Shown: positions 18,940-27,852, numbered from the stretch's first letter. The stretch: DNA of 64,000 nt from Rhodobacter capsulatus (GCF_003254295.1 NZ_QKZO01000001.1:124001-188000), one strand, 5' to 3'. The notes: a model not told the origin generated them from the letters alone. Program-made: numbers and translations.

Positions 18940-20202
18940 CTAGTCCGCGGCAGATGGCATGTCTTGCGACAGGTCCGCCCGGCGGCCGCGCTTGCGCAGC
19001 AGTTCTGACAGGCGGCTTCTGGTGATCACGAGGGCGATCAGACCGGCGACCAGACCCCAGAACCCGGATCCGATCCCCCAGACCACAATCCCCGAAGCCG
19101 TCACGAGGAAGGTGATCATCGCCGCCTCGCGGTGCTCTGCATTGGTCAGCGAACCGGTCAGTCCGTTGGTCAATGCCGACAGCAAGGCAAGCCCGGCCGT
19201 GGCCGAGATGAACGCGGCGGGCAGAGACTGGATCAGACTGGCGACCGAGGGGCCGAGCAGGCCGAAGACGATGTAGAAAATGCCGCAAAAGACACCGGCG
19301 ACATAGCGTTTGGCCGGGTCCTTGTGGGCCTCGGGGCCGGTGCAGATGGCCGCCGTCAGGGCCGCAAGCGTGATCCCGTGCGAGCCAAACGGCGCAAGCC
19401 CCACCGAGACGGCGCCCGTGGTCTGCAAGATCCCCGTGACGGGCGGCCGGGAATACCCCGCCGCCTCAAGCACGGCCAGCCCGGGGATGTTCTGCGAGGC
19501 CATGGCCACAACGAAAAGCGGAATCGCGATCCCGACAATCGCCTCGATCGACACGGCGGGCCAGGTCATGACAGGATGGACGATCGCAAGCTGCACGGTA
19601 TCGGTGTCCACCTCGCCCCCGATCAGGCTGATCGCCAGACCGGTCAGCAAGGCGCCGATCACCGCATAGGTCGGATAGAACCGCCGCCCCAGCAGAAAGA
19701 CCGCCGCCATCGGAATGACAAGCTGCGGGGTTTCGCGCATCGACCCGATCAGCTGCAAGCCGAACTGCAGCAAGATCCCCGCCAGCATCGCCGCCGCGAT
19801 CTGCGGGGGCATCTTCAACACCATCCGCTGAAACCCCGCCGAAAATCCCAAAGCGAGGATGAGCGCGCCGGTGACCAGAAAGGCGAAGATCGCCTCCTGA
19901 TAGGAATAGATGCCCAGAGCGCCGATCAGCAGAGCCGCCCCCGGTGTCGAGAAGGCCGTGATGATCGGAAGCTTGTAGCGCAGGCTCAGCACCAGCCCGG
20001 CAATGCCGCTGCCAAGCGAGATCGACCAGATCCACGTGGCCAGCTGCATATCGCTGAGACCCGCCGTCTTGGCGGCTTGAAACACGATGACCAGGGGCCC
20101 GGCATAGGAGACGATCACCGCCACCAGTCCGGCGGTGATCGCACTGAGAGATGTATCTTCCAGGAGTTTCTGAAACACGGGACGCTGACCTTCTGAACTC
20201 AT
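18940..20202 (-). CDS. BenE-type (benzoate/H+ symporter family) membrane transporter
   Basis: This 420-residue integral membrane protein has about 11-12 hydrophobic segments and the BenE-family features STPGAALLIGALG and APFGSHGITLAALTAAICTG. The family includes benzoate/H+ symporters, but few members are characterised. The start at 20202 overlaps the stop of the upstream PLP-enzyme gene (ATGA), so it is the last gene of the MocR-headed operon. That context suggests an amino acid or its degradation product rather than benzoate. Both import of substrate and export of product are possible. No aromatic-degradation genes are nearby. Confidence 0.88.
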   Translation of the reverse strand: MSSEGQRPVFQKLLEDTSLSAITAGLVAVIVSYAGPLVIVFQAAKTAGLSDMQLATWIWSISLGSGIAGLVLSLRYKLPIITAFSTPGAALLIGALGIYSYQEAIFAFLVTGALILALGFSAGFQRMVLKMPPQIAAAMLAGILLQFGLQLIGSMRETPQLVIPMAAVFLLGRRFYPTYAVIGALLTGLAISLIGGEVDTDTVQLAIVHPVMTWPAVSIEAIVGIAIPLFVVAMASQNIPGLAVLEAAGYSRPPVTGILQTTGAVSVGLAPFGSHGITLAALTAAICTGPEAHKDPAKRYVAGVFCGIFYIVFGLLGPSVASLIQSLPAAFISATAGLALLSALTNGLTGSLTNAEHREAAMITFLVTASGIVVWGIGSGFWGLVAGLIALVITRSRLSELLRKRGRRADLSQDMPSAAD

Positions 20203-21413
20203 TTCGGGATGGATGGCATGGCGATCATGCGGCGCAGGCTGGAGATGTCCTTGAGGCCGTTGCCGGTGCTGAGGATCACGGCCTCGGACCGCCCCCCCAG
20301 CAGATCCTGTTCGCGCGCGCGGATCACCCCGGCGCAGGCGGCCCCGGCCGCGGGTTCGACCAGATAGCCACAACGCGCCATGAGGCGCATGGCCTCCAGC
20401 ACCTGGTCATCGGACACTTCGACATAGGCCCCCGCGGTTTTTGTGACCGCATCAAGCGCCTTGAACCGGTCTTGCGGCACTTCCGCCTGAAGGCTGTCGG
20501 CAATGCTGCAAGCGCTGCGCCGTTCGACCTGATCGAGCGGGATCTGCTGCCCCCAGGCGCGATAGAGAAAATTGCTTCCCGCGACCTGAACCCCGAAAAT
20601 CCGTGGCATCGCGCCAATCCAGCCGAGCGCCAGCAGATCCGAGAAGCCCTTGTGCAGACCACCTATGATCGACCCGTCTCCGACACCGACGAAGACGGCC
20701 TCCGGTGCCCGCCAGGCCAATTGCTCGCAGATCTCGTAGGCGGCGGTCTTCTTGCCCTCGGTCATCAGCGGATTGATCGCCGTGCTGCGCAGATACCAGC
20801 CGCGTTCCCGGGCCTCGTGCAGGCAGGTGGCGAACGCCATGTCGTAGCTGCCCGCGACCAGGATGACCTCGGCCCCATAGGCCCGAATGGAGAGAAGCTT
20901 TTCCGCCGGGGTCGTTTCGGGCACATAGACGACGGCGTGCAGCCCGGCATTTGCCGCCAGACAGGCCAGAGCCGCCGCCGCATTGCCCGTGCTTGCGGTG
21001 GCGATGGTCCGAAACCCCGCCTCCCGCGCATGGGCGACGGCCATCGCGCTTGCACGATCCTTGAGCGATCCCGACGGCTGGCGCCCCTCATCCTTGATCA
21101 GAACCGCCCCGACCCCGACCTGCCTTGCGAGCGTCGCATTCGGGCTGAGCGGGGTCGCCCCGACGCTGATTTCGGGCAAGATCGCGTCGGGCCCGATCGG
21201 CAGAAGCGCCCGATAGCGCCACATGTCCTGACGCGCGCCGAGGTCGAGATCCTCGCGCCGCAGGCCTTGCCAATCATAGACCACGTCCAGCACGGCTCCC
21301 TCGGCCGCGCAATCACACAGATAGCGGAACGGCGCGAAGGGATGAAGCTTGTCGCAGCGCACGCAGCGCAACGCCTGCGCCCGTGACGGCAGGTTCCCGG
21401 AATGAAGGGTCAT
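20199..21413 (-). CDS. Threonine synthase-like PLP enzyme
   Basis: The 404-residue fold-type II PLP enzyme has its Schiff-base lysine at K118 (SGSLKDRAS) and a phosphate-binding Ser/Gly loop in ASTGNAAAAL. Four cysteines near the N-terminus (C17, C20, C33, C35) form a possible zinc ribbon, as in class II threonine synthases. True threonine synthase acts on O-phosphohomoserine. With RidA two positions upstream, an elimination reaction that releases an unstable enamine is an alternative, as with diaminopropionate ammonia-lyase or threonine dehydratase. It overlaps the transporter gene by four bases. The substrate is not known. Confidence 0.85.
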   Translation of the reverse strand: MTLHSGNLPSRAQALRCVRCDKLHPFAPFRYLCDCAAEGAVLDVVYDWQGLRREDLDLGARQDMWRYRALLPIGPDAILPEISVGATPLSPNATLARQVGVGAVLIKDEGRQPSGSLKDRASAMAVAHAREAGFRTIATASTGNAAAALACLAANAGLHAVVYVPETTPAEKLLSIRAYGAEVILVAGSYDMAFATCLHEARERGWYLRSTAINPLMTEGKKTAAYEICEQLAWRAPEAVFVGVGDGSIIGGLHKGFSDLLALGWIGAMPRIFGVQVAGSNFLYRAWGQQIPLDQVERRSACSIADSLQAEVPQDRFKALDAVTKTAGAYVEVSDDQVLEAMRLMARCGYLVEPAAGAACAGVIRAREQDLLGGRSEAVILSTGNGLKDISSLRRMIAMPSIPK

Positions 21414-21456
21414 GATCTGCTGCCGGGTTCGGACATCTTGAGACCCGCGAGCACCT

Positions 21457-21846
21457 TCAGCACGTCTCGAGCATCATGATCGCTTCGATCGCGACCGCGC
21501 CACCCGCCGGAAGGGCCACCGCGCCGACGGCGGATCGCGCCGGATAGGGTTCGGAGAAAAACTCGGCCATGCACCGGTTCACGATCGGGAAATCGCCGAA
21601 ATCGGTCAGGAACACGGTGACCTTGACGACGTCATCGAGGCTGCCGCCCGCTTGCCGGGCCACGGCAGCCAGGTTCTTGAGGCACTGGCGGATCTGAACC
21701 TCCGGCGTGCAGGCCGCCAAAGACCCTTCCACCGGGTCGATCGGCGCCTGCCCCGACAGAAAGATCATGTTGCCGGCCTTGCGCGCCTGCGTGTAGGTGC
21801 CGAGCGGAAGGGGGGCCTCCGGGCTTTCGATCACTTCATGATACAT
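21457..21846 (-). CDS. RidA family enamine/imine deaminase
   Basis: The 129-residue YjgF/RidA protein has the family's PLGTYTQARKAGNMIFLSGQ start and the catalytic-type Arg in YPARSAVGAVALPAGGAV. RidA hydrolyses reactive enamines or imines made by PLP enzymes and amine oxidases. The start at 21846 has AAGGAG upstream. It overlaps the end of the flavin oxidase gene by 11 bases and lies 43 bases before the threonine synthase-like gene. Both neighbours could release an imine or enamine, so its function here is probably dedicated to this pathway. Confidence 0.93.
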   Translation of the reverse strand: MYHEVIESPEAPLPLGTYTQARKAGNMIFLSGQAPIDPVEGSLAACTPEVQIRQCLKNLAAVARQAGGSLDDVVKVTVFLTDFGDFPIVNRCMAEFFSEPYPARSAVGAVALPAGGAVAIEAIMMLETC

Positions 21847-23005
21847 GGCACAACTCCTTGGCCGAATTGGCGCCGCACAGGCGCGTTGGGGAAATTTCTT
21901 CGAGACCGATTTCATTTCGGTCCATAAAGGCGGGCAACCGGGCCTGCCGCAGGAGCGCCGCGGCCAGTTCGGCCATCGCCGGGGCGGTCTGGATGCCGTA
22001 CCCACCCTGCCCGGCGAGCCAGAAGAACCCGTCGCAGCGCGGATCGAAGCCGATCACGGGGTTGCGGTCGGGGGCAAAGCTGCGCAGCCCTGCCCAGCGG
22101 GCCTGCACCGAGATCACCTTGCCGCGCAACGCGGTCTCGAAACGGTCCGCGGCGATGGCCACGTCCATCTCGTCCGCGGTCACATCCGACGCCGGTTCCG
22201 GCGTTTCGTCGCAAGGCGAGATCAGCAGCCCCTGCTTGCTGGGCTTGAAATAGAAGCTTTCCTCGACGTCGCCGATATAGGGCCATGCCGCCATTTCAAG
22301 ATCGACACGGGCCAGAATGGCACTGCGCTTCAAGGGCGTGATCCCCAACGGGGTCAACCCGGCCAGACAGGCAATCTCATCCGCCCAGGCCCCGGCGCAA
22401 TTGACCAGCGTCTTTGCGCGATAAACGCCCTGCGGTGTTTGCACGACCCAGATATCCGCTTCGCGACGCAGCGCCAGCACGGGGCTGCTGCACACGACAT
22501 GCCCGCCGCCGCGCCGAAAACGACGCAGATAGGACTGATGGAGGGCATGGACATCGATATCCTTGGCATCCGGCTCCAGCGCCCCCGCGACCCAATCCTC
22601 CCTGAGAGCGGGAAACTCCCGGCGCAGGTCCTCGGCGGAAAGCCAGCGCACGCTGTCGGTCAGCTGCGCCACCTCGTCATGCAATTTGCGCAGCTTGGCC
22701 AGCCCGCTGTCGCGCGCCACGAAAATCGCGCCGCGCGGCGCAATCAGCGGCGGATCGTCGCGCAACGAATTCAGATAGAAGTCCCTGCTGTAATGGGTGA
22801 GGAGACGAAAGATCCGGCTGCCATAGGTCTCGAGAAAGATCGCGGCGGATCGCCCGGTCGTGTGATAGGCGAGCTGACTTTCCTGCTCGAGAAGAACCGT
22901 GCTTTCCCCGGCTGCGGCCAGTTCCGCCGCGACGGAAACGCCCGCGATTCCCCCCCCGATCACCAGATAGGTGAAATTTTTCGGTGTACCGGCCGTGCTC
23001 ACCAT
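21836..23005 (-). CDS. FAD-dependent amino-acid oxidase/dehydrogenase (DAO/ThiO family)
   Basis: This 389-residue flavoprotein opens with the dinucleotide motif YLVIGGGIAGVSVAAELA at residue 13-30. A DAO-type C-terminal region follows with WAGLRSFAPDRNPVIGFDP and WLAGQGGYGIQTAPAM. The family oxidises glycine, sarcosine, proline and D-amino acids to imines. A RidA gene directly downstream, overlapping by 11 bases, would hydrolyse such an imine. The start overlaps the stop of the SbnB-like gene. No signal peptide is present, so it acts in the cytoplasm or at the inner membrane face. The true substrate is open. Confidence 0.88.
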   Translation of the reverse strand: MVSTAGTPKNFTYLVIGGGIAGVSVAAELAAAGESTVLLEQESQLAYHTTGRSAAIFLETYGSRIFRLLTHYSRDFYLNSLRDDPPLIAPRGAIFVARDSGLAKLRKLHDEVAQLTDSVRWLSAEDLRREFPALREDWVAGALEPDAKDIDVHALHQSYLRRFRRGGGHVVCSSPVLALRREADIWVVQTPQGVYRAKTLVNCAGAWADEIACLAGLTPLGITPLKRSAILARVDLEMAAWPYIGDVEESFYFKPSKQGLLISPCDETPEPASDVTADEMDVAIAADRFETALRGKVISVQARWAGLRSFAPDRNPVIGFDPRCDGFFWLAGQGGYGIQTAPAMAELAAALLRQARLPAFMDRNEIGLEEISPTRLCGANSAKELCHVS

Positions 23006-24042
23006 CTGGAAAACTCCGGCAAAAGCCCGTCGATGCGGCGCAACAGCCCGCGTTCCTGCGCGGCGTTCAGCACGACATGCGCGACGGCCAGATCAAGGAT
23101 GCCCATGCCGAAGGCCGAGACGACGACGGGGCCTTCCGGGCGTGGCGCACCCGGCGCGATGGCCGCGTAATTCGCGACGTTTTCGACACGGCCCTGCCTC
23201 TGCTGCAACAGGTGCAAAGAGGTATTGGCTTTCAATGCGTGGCTGACGTCATCCACCACATTGAAGACCGGCGCCTTCAATCGCTCGGGCACGATGTCGC
23301 GCAGCGACATGTGAAGCACAGTCTGATCGGCTTGAAACGGATGGTCATACCACGGCGCCAGCGCCGAGGTCGCGAAGGAGATCAGCCCGCTGTCGCAGCG
23401 CCGTGATGTGTCTCCGACATGCGCCGAAAGCCCGCGAGCCGCGCAATGTTGCGTGAACGCCTCGGCGCTGGCGGAAACAGGATCGCAGATCGTGACATGA
23501 TCGAACCGCCAGCCATCGGCCTGCAAATAGGCCAGAAGATCGCGATTGATGACCCCTGCCCCATAGAGGGTGAACGCGTCCGTTTCACGGCCGGGGACAA
23601 GACACCTCGCCGCAAGCGCCGCACTTGCCGCGGTGCGCGCGGAACTGATCAGCGTCCCGTCGAGCACCGCGAGGGGATAGCCGGTCTCGAAGGAGTTCAC
23701 AACGATCAGCGCCGACGCCCGTTGCCGGTTTCGCGCCACGTTGTCCGGAAAAGAGGCCACCCATTTCAGCCCGGCCAGATCGACGTCGCGACCGATATAA
23801 GCGGGCAGCGCATTGATGCGGCTGTTGGATTTCTGCGGGAAGCGCAACGAATAGGTGTCGGGATTGATCGCCTCCTGATGATAGAAGGCGTCATAGGCTT
23901 TCGCCACCACCTCGATGATTTGGGTGCGCGCGCTGGCCAGAATCGAGGCGATATCCCTGGCTCGGACATAGCTCGGCTCATCGGCCTCGCGCCAGGATGT
24001 GCCGTCTTTCGCTTCGGCACGACGCAGATCTTCGACAATCAT
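22999..24042 (-). CDS. SbnB-like / ornithine cyclodeaminase family dehydrogenase
   Basis: The 347-residue protein has the ornithine cyclodeaminase fold. GLKWVASFPDN is the substrate-loop segment, and the NAD-binding turn is LYGAGVINRDLL at 159-170. It resembles SbnB, which oxidatively cleaves N-(2-amino-2-carboxyethyl)-glutamate to 2,3-diaminopropionate and 2-oxoglutarate. The start at 24042 follows AGGA with good spacing; an in-frame ATG at 24069 has none. SbnB-type identity is favoured because an SbnA-type gene lies 88 bases upstream. Alternatives in the same fold are ornithine cyclodeaminase, EutC-like and imine reductases. Confidence 0.82.
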   Translation of the reverse strand: MIVEDLRRAEAKDGTSWREADEPSYVRARDIASILASARTQIIEVVAKAYDAFYHQEAINPDTYSLRFPQKSNSRINALPAYIGRDVDLAGLKWVASFPDNVARNRQRASALIVVNSFETGYPLAVLDGTLISSARTAASAALAARCLVPGRETDAFTLYGAGVINRDLLAYLQADGWRFDHVTICDPVSASAEAFTQHCAARGLSAHVGDTSRRCDSGLISFATSALAPWYDHPFQADQTVLHMSLRDIVPERLKAPVFNVVDDVSHALKANTSLHLLQQRQGRVENVANYAAIAPGAPRPEGPVVVSAFGMGILDLAVAHVVLNAAQERGLLRRIDGLLPEFSRW

Positions 24043-24130
24043 GTTTGATCCTGCAGATAAAATGTCCATCGACCCCGGGGAAACGGACCGGGTGTGCGCC
24101 CGCTCGGGCGACGATTGCGACCGGGGCGCC

Positions 24131-25129
24131 TCAGTTCCGGGCGAGAAGCCCGGGGTAGTGCTGGGCAACCCAGGCGTCGCTGTAGATCGTGTCGACATAT
24201 TTGTCGCCGCGATCAGGACTGATCGTCACCACGAGCGCCCCGGCCGGAAGACGGTGTTGCAGGGTGCGAATACCGGCCAGGACGGACCCGGACGAGCCGC
24301 CCAGAAGCACGCCATGGTGGCGCGCGAAGCGTCGGCATTCGAGGATCGTCTGAGCCTCGTCGACCATGATGACCTCGTCGGGCCGGTGCGCCTCGCTGAT
24401 CGGCGGGCGTCGGCTTGTGCCCAGCCCCGGGATACGCCGTGTCCCGGAGGGGCCCCCGAAGGTCACCGAGCCGACGACATCGACCGCGATGATCCTGGCT
24501 GGATGTCCCACCTCGCGGAACCGCGACAGGCATCCCATCAAGGTGCCCGTCGTGCCCGCCCCGACGATCAGGTAATCGACCTCCGGATAGGTCATCAGGA
24601 TCTCGTTGGCGGTGGTGCGTGCGTGAATATCGGGATTGGCGGGATTGGCGTATTGGTTGGTCCAGACGAGTTCGGGATCCTGCGCCAGCGCCGCCTCGAT
24701 ATGGGCGATCCGGCTCCCCAGATAGCCGCCGTTCGCGTCCTTCTCGGACACGACGACGAGATTGCCGCCAAGCGCTCGGATCAGGGCGAGGCTGTCTTTC
24801 GCGGCGTTCGGGTCGACCACGCAGGTGAATTTGTAACCGCGGTTGGCACAGACCATCGCCAAAGCGATGCCCAGATTGCCCGACGAGGATTCAATCACAT
24901 GTCCGTTGGGGCGCAACCGGCCTGCCGCTTCGCAATTGGCCACCAGCGCCAGCGCCGTCTTGAGCTTGATCGACCCGCCCGGATTTGAGCCCTCGAACTT
25001 CACAACGACATTCAGATCCGGCCCGAAATCGATCTCGGCAAATTGCATCGGGCTGATCAGGTTCCACAGGAACCCCGTTTCGCCGGTTTGCCGATCCCGT
25101 GACAGCGCGCGCGTCGCAATCTCTAGCAT
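24131..25129 (-). CDS. SbnA-like PLP synthase (cysteine synthase superfamily)
   Basis: The 332-residue fold-type II PLP enzyme has VVVKFEGSNPGGSIKLKTAL, with the Schiff-base lysine at K55, and the phosphate-site loop SSSGNLGIALAM. The SIKLK form, rather than SVKDR of cysteine synthase, is typical of SbnA proteins. SbnA joins O-phosphoserine and glutamate to N-(2-amino-2-carboxyethyl)-glutamate, and the length fits S. aureus SbnA (326). The start at 25129 is the first ATG after a 100-base gap from the regulator gene. True cysteine synthase is at 57415 in this window, which makes a second CysK role less likely. Confidence 0.85.
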   Translation of the reverse strand: MLEIATRALSRDRQTGETGFLWNLISPMQFAEIDFGPDLNVVVKFEGSNPGGSIKLKTALALVANCEAAGRLRPNGHVIESSSGNLGIALAMVCANRGYKFTCVVDPNAAKDSLALIRALGGNLVVVSEKDANGGYLGSRIAHIEAALAQDPELVWTNQYANPANPDIHARTTANEILMTYPEVDYLIVGAGTTGTLMGCLSRFREVGHPARIIAVDVVGSVTFGGPSGTRRIPGLGTSRRPPISEAHRPDEVIMVDEAQTILECRRFARHHGVLLGGSSGSVLAGIRTLQHRLPAGALVVTISPDRGDKYVDTIYSDAWVAQHYPGLLARN

Positions 25130-25152
25130 AGCCACCTCGTAGCCTGAAATTT

Positions 25153-25195
25153 GGCACAGCCTATGCGTGCATCCGCGCCGCCAGAAGGGGCACAG
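25153..25195. promoter_or_regulatory. Direct repeat GGCACAG upstream of the sbnA-like gene
   Basis: GGCACAG occurs at 25153-25159 and 25189-25195, 36 bases apart in the same orientation, between the regulator and the SbnA-like gene. MocR regulators often bind spaced direct or mixed repeats in such positions. The match is short, so it is only a candidate. Confidence 0.3.
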
Positions 25196-25229
25196 AGGCC
25201 GGTTTCGAGGAGACACAGATCCGAGGCGT

Positions 25230-26636
25230 TCAGCCCCTCGCGGCGATTTCGCCGATCTCGATCAGCACCGCGCGCGTGGCGGCACAGAGCCTGCGCGTCA
25301 TGCAGAGCCGAAAGCTTGCAGGGGTCTGCGGCGCCCCGAAGATCGTCCCGCGCGAAACCTCGATCCCGCCTGCCTCCAACGCGGCAAAAAACCTGTCGGC
25401 ATCGACATTGTCCGGCAGCGTGATCCAGTAGACCCCTCCGGCCAGCGGGCGGGAAATCTGCGTTCCGGCGGGGAAATGGGTCGCGATCAGGCCAAGGATC
25501 TCCTGCCTTTGGCGGGCGAAGATCTGGCGCACGCCCTTCAGATGGTCTTCAAGCATCTGCGAGCCGATCAGTCGTTCGGCGATCCGCTGTCCGGGCGTGG
25601 AGATGCAGCGGTTTTCCGACAACAGCTTGCCCGTCAGATCCGCGTGGAAACGCCCCGGCAGGCACCATCCGACCCGCAGCCCGGGCGCCAGAACCTTGGA
25701 GAGCGACCCGAGATAAAGAACACATCCGGTCTCATCGAAGGCCTTCAAGGGAGGGGGGCTGTCCTTTGCCTCGAGAAGCCCGTCGAACACGTCATCCTCG
25801 ATGATGACGCAGTCCCGCGCCTGCGCCGCCCTCACCAGCCGTCGCCGATCCTCGAGGGGCAAGGTGTAGCCCAACGGGTTGCTCAGCGTCGGATTGAGGA
25901 ACAGCATCCCGATCCTGCCCGCTTCGATCAGCGCGATCGCGCGCTCGGTATCAAAGCCCCGCACACTGTCGGACTCCAGCTTGTGCACCGACAGGGTCAA
26001 CCCTTCGACGGCCCTCAGACAGCCGAAATAACAGATCCGGTCATGCGCGATCGCGCCGAACCGCTTCGACAGAAACTGCAGCAGGAGGCGCAGGAATGTG
26101 TTGTCCCCCTCGGTGATGAGGACATCCTCCGCCGAGCACGTGACCCCGCGGCGCCTCAAAGCCTGTGCGATCAGTCGCCTCAGGCGGACGCTGCCCGGCG
26201 GCAATTCCAGCGTCACGAAATCGTCCCAGGAGTGCCCGATCGCCTGCTTGGCCAAGGTCGCGATCCGCGCCGCGGGGATCAGCTCCGTCTCGAGCACCGC
26301 CGACGAAAAGGACCGCGCGCGGTCCTGCCCGCCCAGGATCAGCCGCGCGACCATCGCCTCTTCCGTTTGCCCGGCCTCGAAGCCCTCCAGCCAGGTGTTG
26401 CGCATCGACCCGGTGTCGGCCACGAAATGCCCGATGCGATCGCGCGTGTAGATGACCCCCCGGCGCCGCAGCTCGTCGATCGCCTTCTCCACGGTCTTGC
26501 GGCTGACCCCTGCATCGCGCATCAACACCCGAACGGAGGGGATCTTGTCGCCGGGACACAGCACCTTTCGGGCAATCTTGTCCTCGATCGCCCGGGCAAC
26601 CTGCAGATAGATGTATTTTTCGGACAGCTTTCTCAT
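25230..26636 (-). CDS. MocR-type transcriptional regulator (GntR HTH + aminotransferase domain)
   Basis: This 468-residue regulator has an N-terminal GntR winged helix (residues 1-75: KIPSVRVLMRDAGVSRKTVE then RRRGVIYTR). The rest is a fold-type I aminotransferase-like domain with its PLP lysine in GSLSKVLAPGLRVGW (about residue 310) and the NPLGYTLP segment. MocR proteins sense an amino acid or amine through PLP chemistry; EnuR, GabR and PdxR are examples. It is first in line before the SbnA-like gene on the same strand, so it probably controls the downstream genes and may be co-transcribed. A 7-bp inverted repeat lies upstream at 26718-26741. Confidence 0.92.
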   Translation of the reverse strand: MRKLSEKYIYLQVARAIEDKIARKVLCPGDKIPSVRVLMRDAGVSRKTVEKAIDELRRRGVIYTRDRIGHFVADTGSMRNTWLEGFEAGQTEEAMVARLILGGQDRARSFSSAVLETELIPAARIATLAKQAIGHSWDDFVTLELPPGSVRLRRLIAQALRRRGVTCSAEDVLITEGDNTFLRLLLQFLSKRFGAIAHDRICYFGCLRAVEGLTLSVHKLESDSVRGFDTERAIALIEAGRIGMLFLNPTLSNPLGYTLPLEDRRRLVRAAQARDCVIIEDDVFDGLLEAKDSPPPLKAFDETGCVLYLGSLSKVLAPGLRVGWCLPGRFHADLTGKLLSENRCISTPGQRIAERLIGSQMLEDHLKGVRQIFARQRQEILGLIATHFPAGTQISRPLAGGVYWITLPDNVDADRFFAALEAGGIEVSRGTIFGAPQTPASFRLCMTRRLCAATRAVLIEIGEIAARG

Positions 26637-27228
26637 CGCGTCTCAAAAACCTTTGCGCGTCATTGGCAACAACGTCGGGAGAGCCCCTGAAATCGCTCGG
26701 CATCCTGATGCTGGATCGTCGGAGTATTGCTCGCCTCCGACACGAATGGAAAGCACGCGCCGCGCGGTGCGCCGATACCCGTCGACGGCGACCGGAAGCT
26801 CATGAACCTGCGAGGCCATGGGTGGCGCAGCCCCGGGCCGAGCCGCCCGGGGGTTACCGGAGGGTGATTTGTGCAACGATCAGGCGACCATATCGAGGGC
26901 GCTCAGGTTTGCATATATAGAGAAGACAGAGGTTGGTTGCGGAAATCCGAACAGCCGGGATAAGTGGATTTTCCGCGCAACAGCAGCATGATGCAACGAG
27001 CGGGGAGAAGATCCCGGGACCCGGCTGAAACCACGATACCGCATGTCGCGGAGGTGGGATCGCCGCCGGGTGGGCGGCGATCCGGGCGCGTTGCCATCCG
27101 TGGCGGGGTGTCGCAGCCCCAACAGCTTGACGCAGTGCCTCTTGCTCCTTGCGCGGCTTCGGCGGTGACACTGGCGGTCTCCTGCTCCGGCGGGATCTGG
27201 TCGCAGCGCCATCCCGAACAGGCCTTGA
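26637..27228. other. Gene-poor region upstream of the MocR gene, with two dyads
   Basis: No gene is recognised; the open frames look like shadows. Two dyads stand out. GTCGGAG-N10-CTCCGAC (26718-26724 and 26735-26741) lies about 80 bases upstream of the MocR start and could be its operator. GGATCGCCGCC-GGGTG-GGCGGCGATCC (27057-27083) is a perfect 11-bp hairpin downstream of the exonuclease stop, without a T-run. Confidence 0.45.
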
Positions 27229-27852
27229 TCATTGGACAGGCCGGACCGCGGCCCGGCTGTCGTCCGCCTGCCCCTGTCGCGGTGCGGCAACACGGGGCCG
27301 GCGCGCGGGGCCGATCAACTCCTCCAGCCGCAGCCCGGTCTGCACCTCGGCGCGCAGAACCACCATCGCGGCGGCCTTCGCATCCTCGCCCGCGTCGTGA
27401 TGCACAAAGTCGAGGGCCAGCGCCTGTTTGAGATGGGCAAGCCCGTGCCCGCCTTTGCCGGAAAATTCGGGCCAGGCGCGGCGGGCGATCTGCACGCTGT
27501 CGGCCCAGTGCCAGACCGGCTCGGGCAGGTCGTGGGCGTTGCAGGCCCGATGGATCGCCCCCCGGTCGAAGGGGCTGTGCTGAATGACGATCTGCGGTTC
27601 AAGCAGGGGCGCGATCAGGGCCAGGACCTCGGGGAAGGTCGGCGCCCCGCGCACCTGCGCCGGGCCGATGCCGTGCAGCGCCAGATTGAAGGGCGCAAAG
27701 GGCTGGCGCGGGTCGATCAGCGTGCTGAACACCTCGATTGCGCCGTCGTGCCGGACACAAGCCAGCCCGATCTGGCACAGGCTCGCAGCATCGGCATTGG
27801 CGGTCTCGACATCGAGCGCGATGAAGCGGAACGGGCCTGCGGGAAGGGACAT
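27229..27852 (-). CDS. DEDDh 3'-5' exonuclease (DnaQ-like)
   Basis: The 207-residue protein has exonuclease motif I as FIALDVETANAD (D and E ligands), motif II with HSPFDRGAIHRA, and motif III with HHDAGEDAKAAA (H and D). This is the DNA polymerase III epsilon/RNase T superfamily. It is a free-standing exonuclease, not a polymerase-linked epsilon, since it lacks the long C-terminal extension. The ATG at 27852 is preceded by AAGGAG; the frame is open for 24 codons upstream without a better site. The C-terminal 30 residues are basic and disordered. Substrate (DNA or RNA) is unknown. Confidence 0.9.
   Translation of the reverse strand: MSLPAGPFRFIALDVETANADAASLCQIGLACVRHDGAIEVFSTLIDPRQPFAPFNLALHGIGPAQVRGAPTFPEVLALIAPLLEPQIVIQHSPFDRGAIHRACNAHDLPEPVWHWADSVQIARRAWPEFSGKGGHGLAHLKQALALDFVHHDAGEDAKAAAMVVLRAEVQTGLRLEELIGPARRPRVAAPRQGQADDSRAAVRPVQ

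Noticed and set aside
18940-26636. Ectoine-use (EnuR/eutBC) or beta-hydroxyaspartate-cycle operon
   Set aside because: A MocR regulator and a cyclodeaminase-fold enzyme occur in those contexts. However the PLP partner here is SbnA-like rather than EutB- or BhcB-like, and no ectoine hydrolase, deacetylase or aldolase is present.
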